Assembly: GCA_944354535.1 (NCBI GenBank)
Contig: CALVPY010000003.1
Coordinates: 1 to 64,000, forward strand
Source: an uncultured Clostridia bacterium
GTDB taxonomy: Bacteria > Bacillota > Clostridia > Christensenellales > Borkfalkiaceae
Length of the DNA stretch: 64,000 nucleotides
Direction: 5' to 3'
Shown here one piece after another: positions 21,974 to 28,870 of this stretch (positions are counted from its first letter, which is position 1; every line of letters starts with the position of its first letter). Position numbers and translations under genes: made by a program. A model generated the notes under the pieces. It was not told where the DNA came from. It ran no database searches and saw nothing but the letters and a program-made list of their open reading frames with translations.

Positions 21974-23035
21974 TCATCGAATAATTTTCCGCCAATGATA
22001 GGTATCCTCGAGCTTCCCGTACTGGATGCCCGTGATGGTATCGTACAGCATCTTGGTGACGTCTCCCATCTTGCCGCCGTTGATGACGTAGTCCTCGTCC
22101 TTATAGCGGATGAGCCCGACGGGAGAGATGACCGCCGCCGTGCCCGTGCCGAACGCCTCATCGAGCGTGCCGTTCTTGGAAGCTTCGATAACTTCGTCGA
22201 TGGAGATGCGGCGCTCGCTGACGGGGTAGCCCTTGTCGCGCAGCACCTGCAAACAGCTCTTCCGCGTGATGCCGGGCAAGATGGAGCCGACGAGCGCGGG
22301 CGTCACGACTTCGCCGTCGATGACGAAGAACATATTCATGCTGCCCACTTCTTCGACGTACTTCTTGTCCTTGGCATCCAGCCAGAGCACCTGGTCGAAG
22401 CCCTTCTTTTCCGCTTCTTCGCCCGCCTTCATGGAAGCGGCGTAGTTGCCGAGGCACTTCGCCTCGCCCGTGCCGCCGATCGCCGAACGCACATAGAAGT
22501 CCTCGACGAGGAGCTTCGTGGGCTCCAGCCCGTGCGCATAGTAGCTGCCGACGGGCGAGAGGATAATGAAAAAGAGATACTCCGTCGAGGCATGCACGCC
22601 GAGCATGACGCGCGTCGCGACGATGGTCGGGCGGATATAGAGCGCCGTGCCGGGCTTCGTCGGGATCCAGTCCTTTTCGAGCTTCAGAAGCTCTTCAAGC
22701 CCCTCTTCCGCGACGTCTGCGGGAAACTGCGGGATGCACATCCGCTCCGCCGAACGGTTCATGCGCGCCCAATTTTCCTCGGGGCGGAAGACGGCGATGG
22801 AGCCGTCGGGCTGGATGAACGCCTTCATGCCCTCGAAGATGCCCTGCGCATAGTGGAAAATGGAGGTGCCGAGGTCGAACCGCTGCGGTTCGTTGGGCTC
22901 GATCATGGGATCGTGCCAGCCCTCGCCCTGCGTATATTTCATCGTGAACATATAGTCGGTGAAATAGTGTCCGAAACCCAGCTCCGTATCGGGCGAAGGC
23001 TTCTGCTTCAAAGTTTCCCGTTTGATGATCTTCAT
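21974..23035 (-). CDS. ilvE: branched-chain amino acid aminotransferase
   Basis: PLP fold-type IV enzyme for the last step of leucine, isoleucine and valine synthesis, or the first of their breakdown. The 353-residue length and the sequence (HYAQGIFEGMKAF, YIRP, GGTGEAKCLGNYAA with the PLP lysine at 193, DEAFGTGTAA) match the longer eukaryote-like IlvE group. AGGTAA lies upstream of the ATG. It is monocistronic between two repeat spacers. Confidence 0.95.
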   Translation of the reverse strand: MKIIKRETLKQKPSPDTELGFGHYFTDYMFTMKYTQGEGWHDPMIEPNEPQRFDLGTSIFHYAQGIFEGMKAFIQPDGSIAVFRPEENWARMNRSAERMCIPQFPADVAEEGLEELLKLEKDWIPTKPGTALYIRPTIVATRVMLGVHASTEYLFFIILSPVGSYYAHGLEPTKLLVEDFYVRSAIGGTGEAKCLGNYAASMKAGEEAEKKGFDQVLWLDAKDKKYVEEVGSMNMFFVIDGEVVTPALVGSILPGITRKSCLQVLRDKGYPVSERRISIDEVIEASKNGTLDEAFGTGTAAVISPVGLIRYKDEDYVINGGKMGDVTKMLYDTITGIQYGKLEDTYHWRKIIR

Positions 23036-23504
23036 ACGATTACCTCACAAGCCGCTGAAAAAGCGGTAAAATTCCATATTTTAGGCGCCCCTTCGACGGC
23101 AAACAAATGCTTCTTGAATTTGGCTAAATTCCTTATTGTAGGCGCCTCTTCGGGGGCGAGCAAATGCTTCCTGAATTTGGCTAAATTCCTCATTTTAGGC
23201 GCCTCTTCGGGGAGCTGTCCTGTTGTCCGACGAACGTCGGCGACAGGACTGAGGGAGTTGCCTCATTTTAGCCTCCCCTGTGTAAGGGGCGAGAAAGCGC
23301 TTTCTTGACAAAGCCCCGGTGGGGCTTTGACCGCTTTTGAGCTTGGAAATGGCACATGGAGCGTGCCATTTCCTGACCGAGGCGGCGTTTCCCTTGCGCC
23401 GCCGAGACGGTGTCTTGCCGAAGGCAAGACGGAGGGGTTGTTAAGCGCGGCGGGATGACTGAGGGAGTATTAGCCGGAGCTTTCCCCGCCAAACTCGTGC
23501 CCCC
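23036..23504. repeat. mosaic of dispersed repeats between ilvE and the YigZ gene
   Basis: Three successive short-form units, each with a CCATATTTTAGGCGCC or CCTCATTTTAGGCGCC type core (23069, 23123, 23183). Then come a variable-stem module with stem TCCTGTTG.CCGAC/GTCGGCGACAGGA (23218-23247), another core unit (23262-23288), multi-stem copy C (23289-23412), and a CTTGCCGAAGGCAAG hairpin. No coding sequence seen. Confidence 0.8.
23289..23412 (+). repeat. multi-stem structured element, copy C
   Basis: The outer stem is now AAAGCG/CGCTTT (23294-23299 with 23332-23337) in place of GCAAGTG/CACTTGC. The second hairpin is GGAAATGGCAC/GTGCCATTTCC (23345-23355 with 23363-23373). The third is GGCGGCG/CGCCGCC (23381-23387 with 23397-23403). 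Only the inner GGT-loop hairpin equals copy A. All differences preserve pairing. Confidence 0.85.
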
Positions 23505-24131
23505 TCACACGGGGAAGGGGCGGAAATAGCTCTCCCCTTCGAGGATATCGGCGCGCCCCAACAAAAGCTCGGTGACTTCCGCACGGAACGCCTCCGCATC
23601 CGCCTCCTTCACGGCGACGGTAAACAGCGCCCGCGCCCCAAATTCTTTAGAGAGCACCATCGTCCCCTTCGCGCCGAAAAAGCGCAGGAGCGGGTCGACT
23701 TCGGGATAGTCCGTCTCGATGAGGAGCTCGCGGCAGACGGTATAGAGGACTTTTTCCGCGCCCTCCACGCCCTCGGCTGCAAGGGAGGCATAGGCGCGCG
23801 TCAGCCCGCCCGCTCCCAGTTTGATGCCGCCGAAATAGCGCACCACGGCAACGGCGGTCTCGCGAAGCTCCTTCGCCTTCAGAACGCCCAGAATGGGCAT
23901 CCCCGCCGTACCCTGCGGCTCGCCGTCGTCCGAAAAACGCTGCAAATTCCCGAGCCTGTCGCTGATATACGCCCAGCAGACGTGCGTAGCAAGCGGATGC
24001 TCCTTCCGAATGCGGTCCAAAAAGGCGCGTGCCTGCTCCTCGCCCGCCGTATGGGCGACGTAGGAAAGAAACCGCGACTTTTCGATGGTGCGTTCCGCCG
24101 TGTATTCCCCCGCGACGCTCAGAAAATCCAT
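23505..24131 (-). CDS. YigZ/IMPACT family protein
   Basis: A 208-residue member of the UPF0029/IMPACT family: an N-terminal domain with the family signature GEPQGTAGMPIL and VVRYFGGIKLGAGGLTRAY (about 71-113), then a C-terminal ferredoxin-like domain. YigZ-type proteins are widely conserved but their bacterial role is not settled. It starts one base after the tyrS stop, so it is almost certainly cotranscribed with tyrS. No peptidase motif is present despite occasional Xaa-Pro dipeptidase labels for this family. Confidence 0.9.
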   Translation of the reverse strand: MDFLSVAGEYTAERTIEKSRFLSYVAHTAGEEQARAFLDRIRKEHPLATHVCWAYISDRLGNLQRFSDDGEPQGTAGMPILGVLKAKELRETAVAVVRYFGGIKLGAGGLTRAYASLAAEGVEGAEKVLYTVCRELLIETDYPEVDPLLRFFGAKGTMVLSKEFGARALFTVAVKEADAEAFRAEVTELLLGRADILEGESYFRPFPV

Positions 24132-24132
24132 G

Positions 24133-25329
24133 TTATTTTCTCACGATCTTGACGCGCACCTTCTTGCCCTTGAAGAGGGTGAACTCCCCTTCGGGCAGCG
24201 CCGCGTTGGGGTCGGTCGCCTTCTCGCCGTTCAAAGAGACGCCGCCCTGCTCGACGAGCCTTCTTGCCTCGCCGTTGCTCTTGCAAAGCCCCGCCTCGAC
24301 GAGCGCCTGCGTCAAAGTAGCCGCCTCTTTGGAGATGGCCTTTTCGGGCATCTCGCCCTCGCCGCCGAACGCGGCGCGCGCCTGCGCCTGCGCAAGAGAC
24401 GCCTTCTCCTCGCCGTGGACGAGCTTGGTGAGCTCGAAGGCGAGCCGCTCTTTTGCGGCGTTGATGCGCTCGTCGCGGTGCGCGCAGAGCTCCGCGATCT
24501 CTTCAAGCGGCAAAAACGTCAAGAGCTTGAAGCACTTCTCGACGTCATCGTCCGCCGTATTACGCCAGTACTGATAGAATTCGTAAGGGCTCGTCTTGTT
24601 CTCGTCCAGCCAGACGGCGCCCTTCTGCGTCTTGCCCATCTTCTTGCCCTCGCTCGTCGTGAGCAGGGTAAACGTCATCGCAAAGGCGGGCTTTTGCTCC
24701 TTGCGGCGGATGAGGTCGGCGCCCGCCAAAATGTTGCTCCACTGGTCGTCGCCGCCCAGTTCGAGCTGGCAGCCGTACTTGCGGAACAAAACCAGAAAGT
24801 CATATGCCTGCATGAGCATATAGTTGAATTCGAGGAAGGTGAGCCCCTTCTCCATGCGGGAGCGGTAGCACTCCGCCGTGAGCATCTTGTTGACGGAGAA
24901 GTTCGCGCCGATCTCGCGCAGGAAGTCGATATAGTTGAGGTCGAGGAGCCAGTCGGCGTTGTCGACGATGATGGCGCCGTTCTCGCCCTCGAAGCGGATG
25001 AAGCGCGACATCTGCTTTTTGAAGCATTCGACGTGGTATTTGACCGTCTCGCGCGTCATCATGGAGCGCATATCGGTGCGGCCCGAAGGGTCGCCGATCA
25101 TGCCCGTGCCGCCGCCGATGAGGATGATGGGCTTGTGGCCGGCGTCCTGCATATGGCGCATGGCGATGAGCTGCATGAAGTGCCCGACGTGCAAACTGTC
25201 CGCCGTGGGGTCGAAGCCGATATAGAAGGGCACGCTCTCTTTGCCGAGCTTTTCATAGAGCTCGTCCTCGTACACCGTCTGCTTGATGAAGCCGCGCGCA
25301 CGCAGCGTGTCCATGACATTTTGTGACAT
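24133..25329 (-). CDS. tyrS: tyrosyl-tRNA synthetase
   Basis: Class I synthetase charging tRNA-Tyr. It has the HIGH-type motif HVGH (47-50), the KMSKS-type loop KMGKT (229-233), the tyrosine-pocket segment MLMQAYDF and a C-terminal S4 RNA-binding domain (about 335-398). The 398-residue length fits the TyrZ-like group. AAGGAG lies upstream. A consensus promoter and a leader terminator (25351-25392) precede it, so expression is probably set by attenuation. It forms an operon with the YigZ gene. Confidence 0.96.
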   Translation of the reverse strand: MSQNVMDTLRARGFIKQTVYEDELYEKLGKESVPFYIGFDPTADSLHVGHFMQLIAMRHMQDAGHKPIILIGGGTGMIGDPSGRTDMRSMMTRETVKYHVECFKKQMSRFIRFEGENGAIIVDNADWLLDLNYIDFLREIGANFSVNKMLTAECYRSRMEKGLTFLEFNYMLMQAYDFLVLFRKYGCQLELGGDDQWSNILAGADLIRRKEQKPAFAMTFTLLTTSEGKKMGKTQKGAVWLDENKTSPYEFYQYWRNTADDDVEKCFKLLTFLPLEEIAELCAHRDERINAAKERLAFELTKLVHGEEKASLAQAQARAAFGGEGEMPEKAISKEAATLTQALVEAGLCKSNGEARRLVEQGGVSLNGEKATDPNAALPEGEFTLFKGKKVRVKIVRK

Positions 25330-25350
25330 TGTTCTTTACTCCTTGTGTTC

Positions 25351-25392
25351 AAATAAAAAACGGTCTGCGCCCCGCATTTGAGCGCAAACCGT
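25351..25392 (-). terminator. leader terminator in front of tyrS
   Basis: Minus-strand stem 25392-25382 with 25370-25360 (11 bp, one wobble) followed by TTTTTTATTT, ending about 20 bases before the tyrS start and downstream of the promoter at 25507-25535. A terminator between promoter and gene implies conditional read-through. I see no T-box consensus (GGGTGGNACCGCG) upstream. Confidence 0.8.
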
Positions 25393-25421
25393 GCATGACC
25401 GTTTGTTCTGCCGCACCCGAT

Positions 25422-25499
25422 TTACGCGCAAAAGCACCCCGACGCTTCGCCGCGGTAAAGATACTTGCCGTAAATTGCGAGGGACATTTCGTGCTTCAT
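25422..25499 (-). CDS. possible 25-codon leader peptide before tyrS
   Basis: A short open frame ending 30 bases before the leader terminator. It encodes MKHEMSLAIYGKYLYRGEAS followed by GCFCA. Three tyrosines fall within six residues (YGKYLY). The first ATG is at the predicted transcription start, so it would have to be read leaderless; the internal ATG at 25487 is an alternative. No Shine-Dalgarno site is visible. It could be a tyrosine-responsive leader peptide or chance; treat as a candidate. Confidence 0.3.
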   Translation of the reverse strand: MKHEMSLAIYGKYLYRGEASGCFCA

Positions 25500-25506
25500 G
25501 TCACTC

Positions 25507-25535
25507 ATTATACACGCGGAAATGCCGTTTGTCAA
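25507..25535 (-). promoter_or_regulatory. consensus promoter of tyrS
   Basis: Minus strand TTGACA (25535-25530), exactly 17 bases, TATAAT (25512-25507): a full consensus match. The predicted start is near 25500, giving a leader of about 170 bases before tyrS. Confidence 0.9.
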
Positions 25536-25632
25536 CGAAACACGCATACCTTTGAGAAATTTATGCACTCGCCGCCCGCAAACGCCGACTGCGGCGACGT
25601 GCTCTGCCGAACCGCGGCGCGCGGCTCCCCTC

Positions 25633-25661
25633 TTGACAAAATATAAAAACCATGCTATCAT
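25633..25661 (+). promoter_or_regulatory. promoter of the WYL regulator
   Basis: TTGACA (25633-25638), 17 bases, TATCAT (25656-25661), 40 bases before the ATG. It is divergent from the tyrS promoter with about 100 bases between the -35 boxes. Confidence 0.8.
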
Positions 25662-25701
25662 CTTGAAAACAACGGCAGAGCCGTGAGAAGGAGGAAGGAA
25701 C

Positions 25702-26628
25702 ATGAAGACGCAGACGCTCATCGGCATCCTCTTTACCCTGCTCGAACGGCAGCGGATGAGCGCGGGCGAACTTGCCCAAAAGTACAACTGTTCGGTGCGC
25801 AGCATCCTGCGCTATACCGACGAGCTCACCTGTTCGGGCATCCCCATCGACGTCGCGCGCGGAGCAAACGGCGGCATCGGCATTTCGGACGCTTTCAAGC
25901 TCCCCGGCGGGCTCCTCACGCGCGAAGAGGCGGCGCGGCTCCATGAAGCGCTCCTTGCGATCAACGAACAGCTGCGCGATCCCGCGCTCTCTTCCGCCAT
26001 AAAAAAGTTTGAAGAACGGTACCCGTCCGAGGCAGGGGAGCCCGCCTCGCTCGGCAACATCCTCGTCGACAGCGGCTCCTGGGGGGATGAACACAACTTT
26101 TCCGACAAACTTGCCCTTCTCGACCGCGCCATCACGGAGCGGGAAGAACTTACGATCGACTACGTCGACCGCGAGGGCGAACGCTCCCGCCGCCGCATCC
26201 TTCCCCATCTTCTGGTGCTCAAACAAAACGTGTGGTACGCCTTTGCCTGGTGCCGGATGCGCGAAGGATTCCGCCTCTTCAAGCTGGGGCGGATGCGCTC
26301 CGTGGTAAAGACGGGCAAGACGTTCGAACGCCGCCCCTTTTCCCGTAAGGACATCCCGCTCGGCTTTTGGCCGACGGAGAGCACCACGGTGTATGCGCGC
26401 TTTGCAATTTCGCCCGAAGCGCTCCCCTTCGCGCAGGATTGGCTGGGCGTCGAGAATATCGTAACGCGGGAGGGCATCCACACCGCCGACGTCGCCCTCC
26501 CCGACGACGAGTCGCTCATCGGCAAGATCTTATCGGCAGGCGCAGGGCTCAAGGTGCTCTCTCCCGGGTCGTTGAGAGAGCGCGTCGCCGCCGAAGCCCG
26601 CCGCCTCGCCGCACAATACGAGGCATGA
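25702..26628 (+). CDS. HTH-WYL transcriptional regulator
   Basis: A 308-residue protein with an N-terminal DeoR/HTH_11-type helix-turn-helix (about 5-60, including SAGELAQKYNCSVRSILRY), a linker, and a WYL ligand-binding domain. The domain's eponymous stretch appears as NVWYAFAWCR, followed by FRLFKLGRM. A C-terminal WCX-like extension completes the usual layout. WYL proteins sense nucleotides or oligonucleotides in several bacteria. A strong AGGAGGAAGGA site precedes the ATG. It lies alone, beside the double-XRE modules, so its target is unknown. Confidence 0.88.
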   Translation: MKTQTLIGILFTLLERQRMSAGELAQKYNCSVRSILRYTDELTCSGIPIDVARGANGGIGISDAFKLPGGLLTREEAARLHEALLAINEQLRDPALSSAIKKFEERYPSEAGEPASLGNILVDSGSWGDEHNFSDKLALLDRAITEREELTIDYVDREGERSRRRILPHLLVLKQNVWYAFAWCRMREGFRLFKLGRMRSVVKTGKTFERRPFSRKDIPLGFWPTESTTVYARFAISPEALPFAQDWLGVENIVTREGIHTADVALPDDESLIGKILSAGAGLKVLSPGSLRERVAAEARRLAAQYEA

Positions 26629-26647
26629 CGGAGCATGATAATAGGGC

Positions 26648-26717
26648 GGCGCGGCGGAAAATTCCGCCGCGCCAAAAAAGAAACGCCGCGGGGCGGACGC
26701 TGTTCGCGTCCGCCCCG
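26648..26717. terminator. tandem GC hairpins after the WYL gene
   Basis: Hairpin 1: 11-bp stem 26648-26658 with 26663-26673, followed by six A's, which read as a T-run on the minus strand. Hairpin 2: 12-bp stem 26689-26700 with 26706-26717, loop TGTTC. The same pair, in the same order and nearly the same sequence, occurs at 27909-27983; hairpin 1 alone recurs at 28783-28812. Confidence 0.7.
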
Positions 26718-26754
26718 CCCTGAATTACACATCCGTGTAGCCGATGTTTTTTCG

Positions 26755-27092
26755 TTACCCACCTCCCCTGTGCAAGGGGTGAGCAAGTGCTTTCTTGCAA
26801 AGAGCCCGGTGGGCTCTTTGCCACTTGCGAACTTGGAAATGCCCCATTGTTCGGGGCATTTCAGGGCTCCCGCGCAGATGCGAAGCAGATGTGTGGGAAG
26901 AGGAGACGCAAGCCGAGCGGTCAAGCCGCGAGGAACGCAGCGGCGGACAAACGGGCTTTGCGGCGACGAGAGCGCGGTCTCTACCGCGCGAGACGGTGGC
27001 TTGCCAAAGGCAAGACGGAAGGGTTGTCATGCCCTCACGGCGCCATAGGCTCCCTTGTGTAAAGGGAGCTGTCACGAAGTGACTGAGGGATC
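26755..27092. repeat. mosaic of dispersed repeats between the WYL and XRE genes
   Basis: An ACCTCCCCTGTGCAAGGGG unit, multi-stem copy D (26780-26865), a GGGCTCCCGC hairpin, the 65-base block GCAAGCCGAGCGGTCAAGCC shared with 21528, a GCGCGGT/ACCGCGC stem (about 26970-26987), a CTTGCCAAAGGCAAG hairpin, and a variable-stem unit with the short stem GTCACGAAGTGAC (27068-27080). No gene. Confidence 0.8.
26780..26865 (+). repeat. multi-stem structured element, copy D
   Basis: Outer stem GCAAGTG/CACTTGC (26783-26789 with 26822-26828). Inner hairpin CAAAGAGCCC-GGT-GGGCTCTTTG (26798-26820). Second hairpin GAAATGCCCC/GGGGCATTTC (26836-26845 with 26853-26862). The third stem is displaced about 110 bases downstream by an inserted GGGCTCCCGC module and the 65-base block. 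Confidence 0.85.
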
Positions 27093-27112
27093 GTTCCCTG
27101 CTTTTTCAAATA

Positions 27113-27553
27113 TCAGACCCTTCCGAGCACATGGTCGACCGAGCAGCCAAAATGATCTGCAATGCGCACGAGACTGTCGGCAGAGGGCAGACACTTGCCC
27201 GTGAGCCAATGATAAAACACGCTCCACGATATGCCCGTATCGTTGACAAAACGGTATTGACTTTGACCCGCCTCCCGCAAAAGAGCGCGCAGCCGCTCCC
27301 CGAACGGAGGCGCAGGTTTATACTCGACTTCTTCCTGCGGATATTCTATCAACCCCAACACAAAGTCCGCCGAGCAATGAAAATATTCCACGAGCGATAA
27401 AAGCGTTTCAAAATTGGGAGCCCTGCTGCCCGTCAGATACGACGACAATTTGGAACTGCACGTTTTGATCTCTTGGGCAAGCGCCGTCTGCGTCAGACCC
27501 CGTTCATCCAATAGCTCCTGCAAGTTTTCCGCGACTTTCGACAAATTAACCAT
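27113..27553 (-). CDS. double-XRE (Cro/CI) regulator, module 1
   Basis: A 146-residue protein made of two consecutive XRE-type helix-turn-helix domains, about 8-66 and 86-146. Each ends in a related helix (YFHCSADFVLG and HFGCSVDHVLG), so the chain looks like an internal duplication. No ligand, peptidase or oligomerisation domain is present. It is divergent from the 61-aa gene at 27699, with dyads in between, and clearly paralogous to the protein at 27994 (same length, same HCSxD repeats, same GRV end). Probable repressor of its divergent neighbour; that is inference from layout. Confidence 0.8.
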   Translation of the reverse strand: MVNLSKVAENLQELLDERGLTQTALAQEIKTCSSKLSSYLTGSRAPNFETLLSLVEYFHCSADFVLGLIEYPQEEVEYKPAPPFGERLRALLREAGQSQYRFVNDTGISWSVFYHWLTGKCLPSADSLVRIADHFGCSVDHVLGRV

Positions 27554-27582
27554 AGAATAGACCTTTTTCTACAATCTATTCT

Positions 27583-27633
27583 CTTCTGAATTGAAAGAAA
27601 ATGTTTGCGTTCTTTCAGTTGAGAAGTTATACT
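27583..27633 (+). promoter_or_regulatory. promoter and overlapping dyad, module 1
   Basis: TTGCGT (27605-27610), 17 bases, TATACT (27628-27633). A 17-bp dyad with 15 matches (27583-27599 with 27610-27626, 10-base gap) straddles the -35 box, and its right arm fills the spacer. A second dyad AATAAGT/ACTTATT (27641-27669) lies in the leader, 11 bases before the AAGGAG site. Another, AGAATAGA/TCTATTCT (27554-27582), abuts the XRE start codon. Confidence 0.7.
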
Positions 27634-27698
27634 ATTGTCAAATAAGTCGATCTGCGCAGAGAACTTATTATTTTCAAACAAAGGAGCACTACAAAAGT

Positions 27699-27884
27699 AT
27701 GCTGCAAACACAAGAGAAAAATCAAACGATGGACGAAACCCGTCTTTTAGAAGAACTTCTGCTCGCCGTGCGCGACGTTTTTGACTGCCTCATCGTGCAA
27801 AGCGGGCAAAAAGCCCTTCTGCATTTCGAAGAGGGCGTCTTCTGTCTTTCCCTGCAAAAGCTGCCAACACGGGATGGTACATAA
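27699..27884 (+). CDS. 61-residue protein of unknown function, module 1
   Basis: Start supported by AAGGAG at 27681-27686 (12 bases before ATG, same spacing as in module 2). The sequence begins MLQTQEKNQTMDETRLLEEL. It predicts a polar N-terminus, an amphipathic helix (about 12-32) and a hydrophobic, strand-like C-terminal half with HFEEGVFCLSL. No signal peptide, membrane segment or recognised motif. It differs from the module 2 copy at only two residues (Thr4/Ser, Gly47/Asn). It could be an antirepressor, toxin or other effector of the flanking XRE protein; function unknown. Confidence 0.7.
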   Translation: MLQTQEKNQTMDETRLLEELLLAVRDVFDCLIVQSGQKALLHFEEGVFCLSLQKLPTRDGT

Positions 27885-27908
27885 GAGGATACCCCCATAA
27901 AACGCAGG

Positions 27909-27983
27909 CGGCGCGGCGGAATGCTCCGCCGCGCCGAAAAAGATACGCCGCGGGGCGGACGCTGTTCGCGTCCGCCCCGCGGC
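27909..27983. terminator. tandem GC hairpins between modules 1 and 2
   Basis: Hairpin 1: 12-bp stem 27909-27920 with 27925-27936, 25 bases past the 61-aa stop. Hairpin 2: 16-bp stem 27947-27962 with 27968-27983, directly beyond the stop of the module 2 XRE gene. On the minus strand it is followed within 5 bases by TTTTTC, making a good terminator for that gene. Confidence 0.8.
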
Positions 27984-27993
27984 ATTTCAAATA

Positions 27994-28422
27994 TCAGACC
28001 CTTCCGAGCACATAGTCAACGGAACAATGAAAATAGTTCGCGAGCCGCACGAGACTTTCCACGGTCGGCTGCGTCTTCCCGTTATGCCAACGATTGACCG
28101 TCTTTTCCGAAAGTCCCGTCTCCTTTTCGAGCCGATATTTCGTCGTCTTGAAATTGTGCAGCAAAAAGGTGAGCCGCTCTGAAAAAGGCGGCCGCTCCTT
28201 ATAAGTCTCCTCCGTCAACAGATCGGTCAATCCCAACAGATAATCGGTCGAACAGTGAAAATGGTCGGCAAGCTTTACGAGCGTATCGACATATGGAAGC
28301 CCGTCTCCGCGCAGCAATGTCAGGATCGTAGAGGCGTCGATGCCCGTCGCTTTGGCAAGGGCAGGCGCATTGATCTCCGCCTCCTGCATCAAGTCTTTCA
28401 GATTCTCCGATAATTTCGACAT
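27994..28422 (-). CDS. double-XRE (Cro/CI) regulator, module 2
   Basis: A 142-residue paralogue of the module 1 regulator with the same two-domain plan: XRE domain 1 about 5-60, domain 2 about 80-142, each closed by an HFHCSTDYLLG or YFHCSVDYVLG helix. The recognition-helix regions differ strongly from module 1 (GIDASTILTLL and GLSEKTVNRW against TCSSKLSSYL and GISWSVFYHW), which suggests a different target sequence. The ATG at 28422 (preceded by GGGGAA) is preferred over an upstream TTG. Divergent from the 61-aa gene at 28574. Confidence 0.8.
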   Translation of the reverse strand: MSKLSENLKDLMQEAEINAPALAKATGIDASTILTLLRGDGLPYVDTLVKLADHFHCSTDYLLGLTDLLTEETYKERPPFSERLTFLLHNFKTTKYRLEKETGLSEKTVNRWHNGKTQPTVESLVRLANYFHCSVDYVLGRV

Positions 28423-28466
28423 AATTCCCCAAAAATAGTGGTACTTCGTCAATAAATTATCGGACA

Positions 28467-28511
28467 AACTCCCCTGATTTTGTTGATTCAGGGGAGTTGG
28501 AACGGTATACT
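28467..28511 (+). promoter_or_regulatory. promoter and overlapping dyad, module 2
   Basis: TTGATT (28483-28488), 17 bases, TATACT (28506-28511). A perfect 11-bp dyad AACTCCCCTGA-N10-TCAGGGGAGTT (28467-28477 with 28488-28498) straddles the -35 box. Its right arm starts at the last base of the -35, exactly as in module 1, but the sequence is unrelated. A leader dyad ACAAAAGC-N10-GCTTTTGT (28518-28543) ends 12 bases before the ribosome site. Confidence 0.75.
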
Positions 28512-28573
28512 ATTCTTACAAAAGCAATGCGCGCAGCTTTTGTCAAATCAAAAATAAGGAGCACTACAAAAGT

Positions 28574-28759
28574 ATGCTGCAATCGCAAGAGAAAAATCAA
28601 ACGATGGACGAAACCCGTCTTTTAGAAGAACTTCTGCTCGCCGTGCGCGACGTTTTTGACTGCCTCATCGTGCAAAGTGGGCAAAAAGCCCTTCTGCATT
28701 TTGAAGAGAACGTCTTTTGCCTTTCCCTGCAAAAGCTGCCGACACGGGATGGTACATAA
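28574..28759 (+). CDS. 61-residue protein of unknown function, module 2
   Basis: Second copy of the small protein, starting MLQSQEKNQTMDETRLLEEL, with AAGGAG at 28556-28561. The near-identity with module 1 runs from the ribosome site through the stop to the terminator hairpin. The few differences are mostly synonymous, which suggests a recent duplication or gene conversion with purifying selection. The adjacent XRE genes are far less alike. Function unknown. Confidence 0.7.
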   Translation: MLQSQEKNQTMDETRLLEELLLAVRDVFDCLIVQSGQKALLHFEENVFCLSLQKLPTRDGT

Positions 28760-28782
28760 GAGGATACCCCCATAAAACGCAG

Positions 28783-28820
28783 GCGGCGCGGCGGAATACT
28801 CCGCCGCGCCGCTTTCTCTC
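28783..28820 (+). terminator. terminator of the module 2 small gene
   Basis: Thirteen-base-pair stem 28783-28795 with 28800-28812 followed by TTTCTCTC; third copy of hairpin 1 seen at 26648 and 27909. Confidence 0.7.
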
Positions 28821-28870
28821 TATCCTCTCCCCCCGCGCAAGCTTTGCGTGCGCCTGCATATACTGATAGG

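Noticed and set aside
21629..23308. 559-codon plus-strand frame crossing ilvE and two repeat spacers
   Set aside because: It runs antisense to ilvE and through repeats; no family similarity.
23505..24131. Xaa-Pro dipeptidase label for the YigZ family protein
   Set aside because: No M24 metal ligands; the IMPACT/UPF0029 signature is clear.
25330..25500. T-box riboswitch upstream of tyrS
   Set aside because: No GGGTGGNACCGCG-like sequence and the leader is short; an unlike ACCGCGG occurs alone.
28422..28467. TTG start for the module 2 regulator adding 15 residues
   Set aside because: The codon lies at the left arm of the operator dyad, and the extension does not align with module 1, whereas the ATG at 28422 does.
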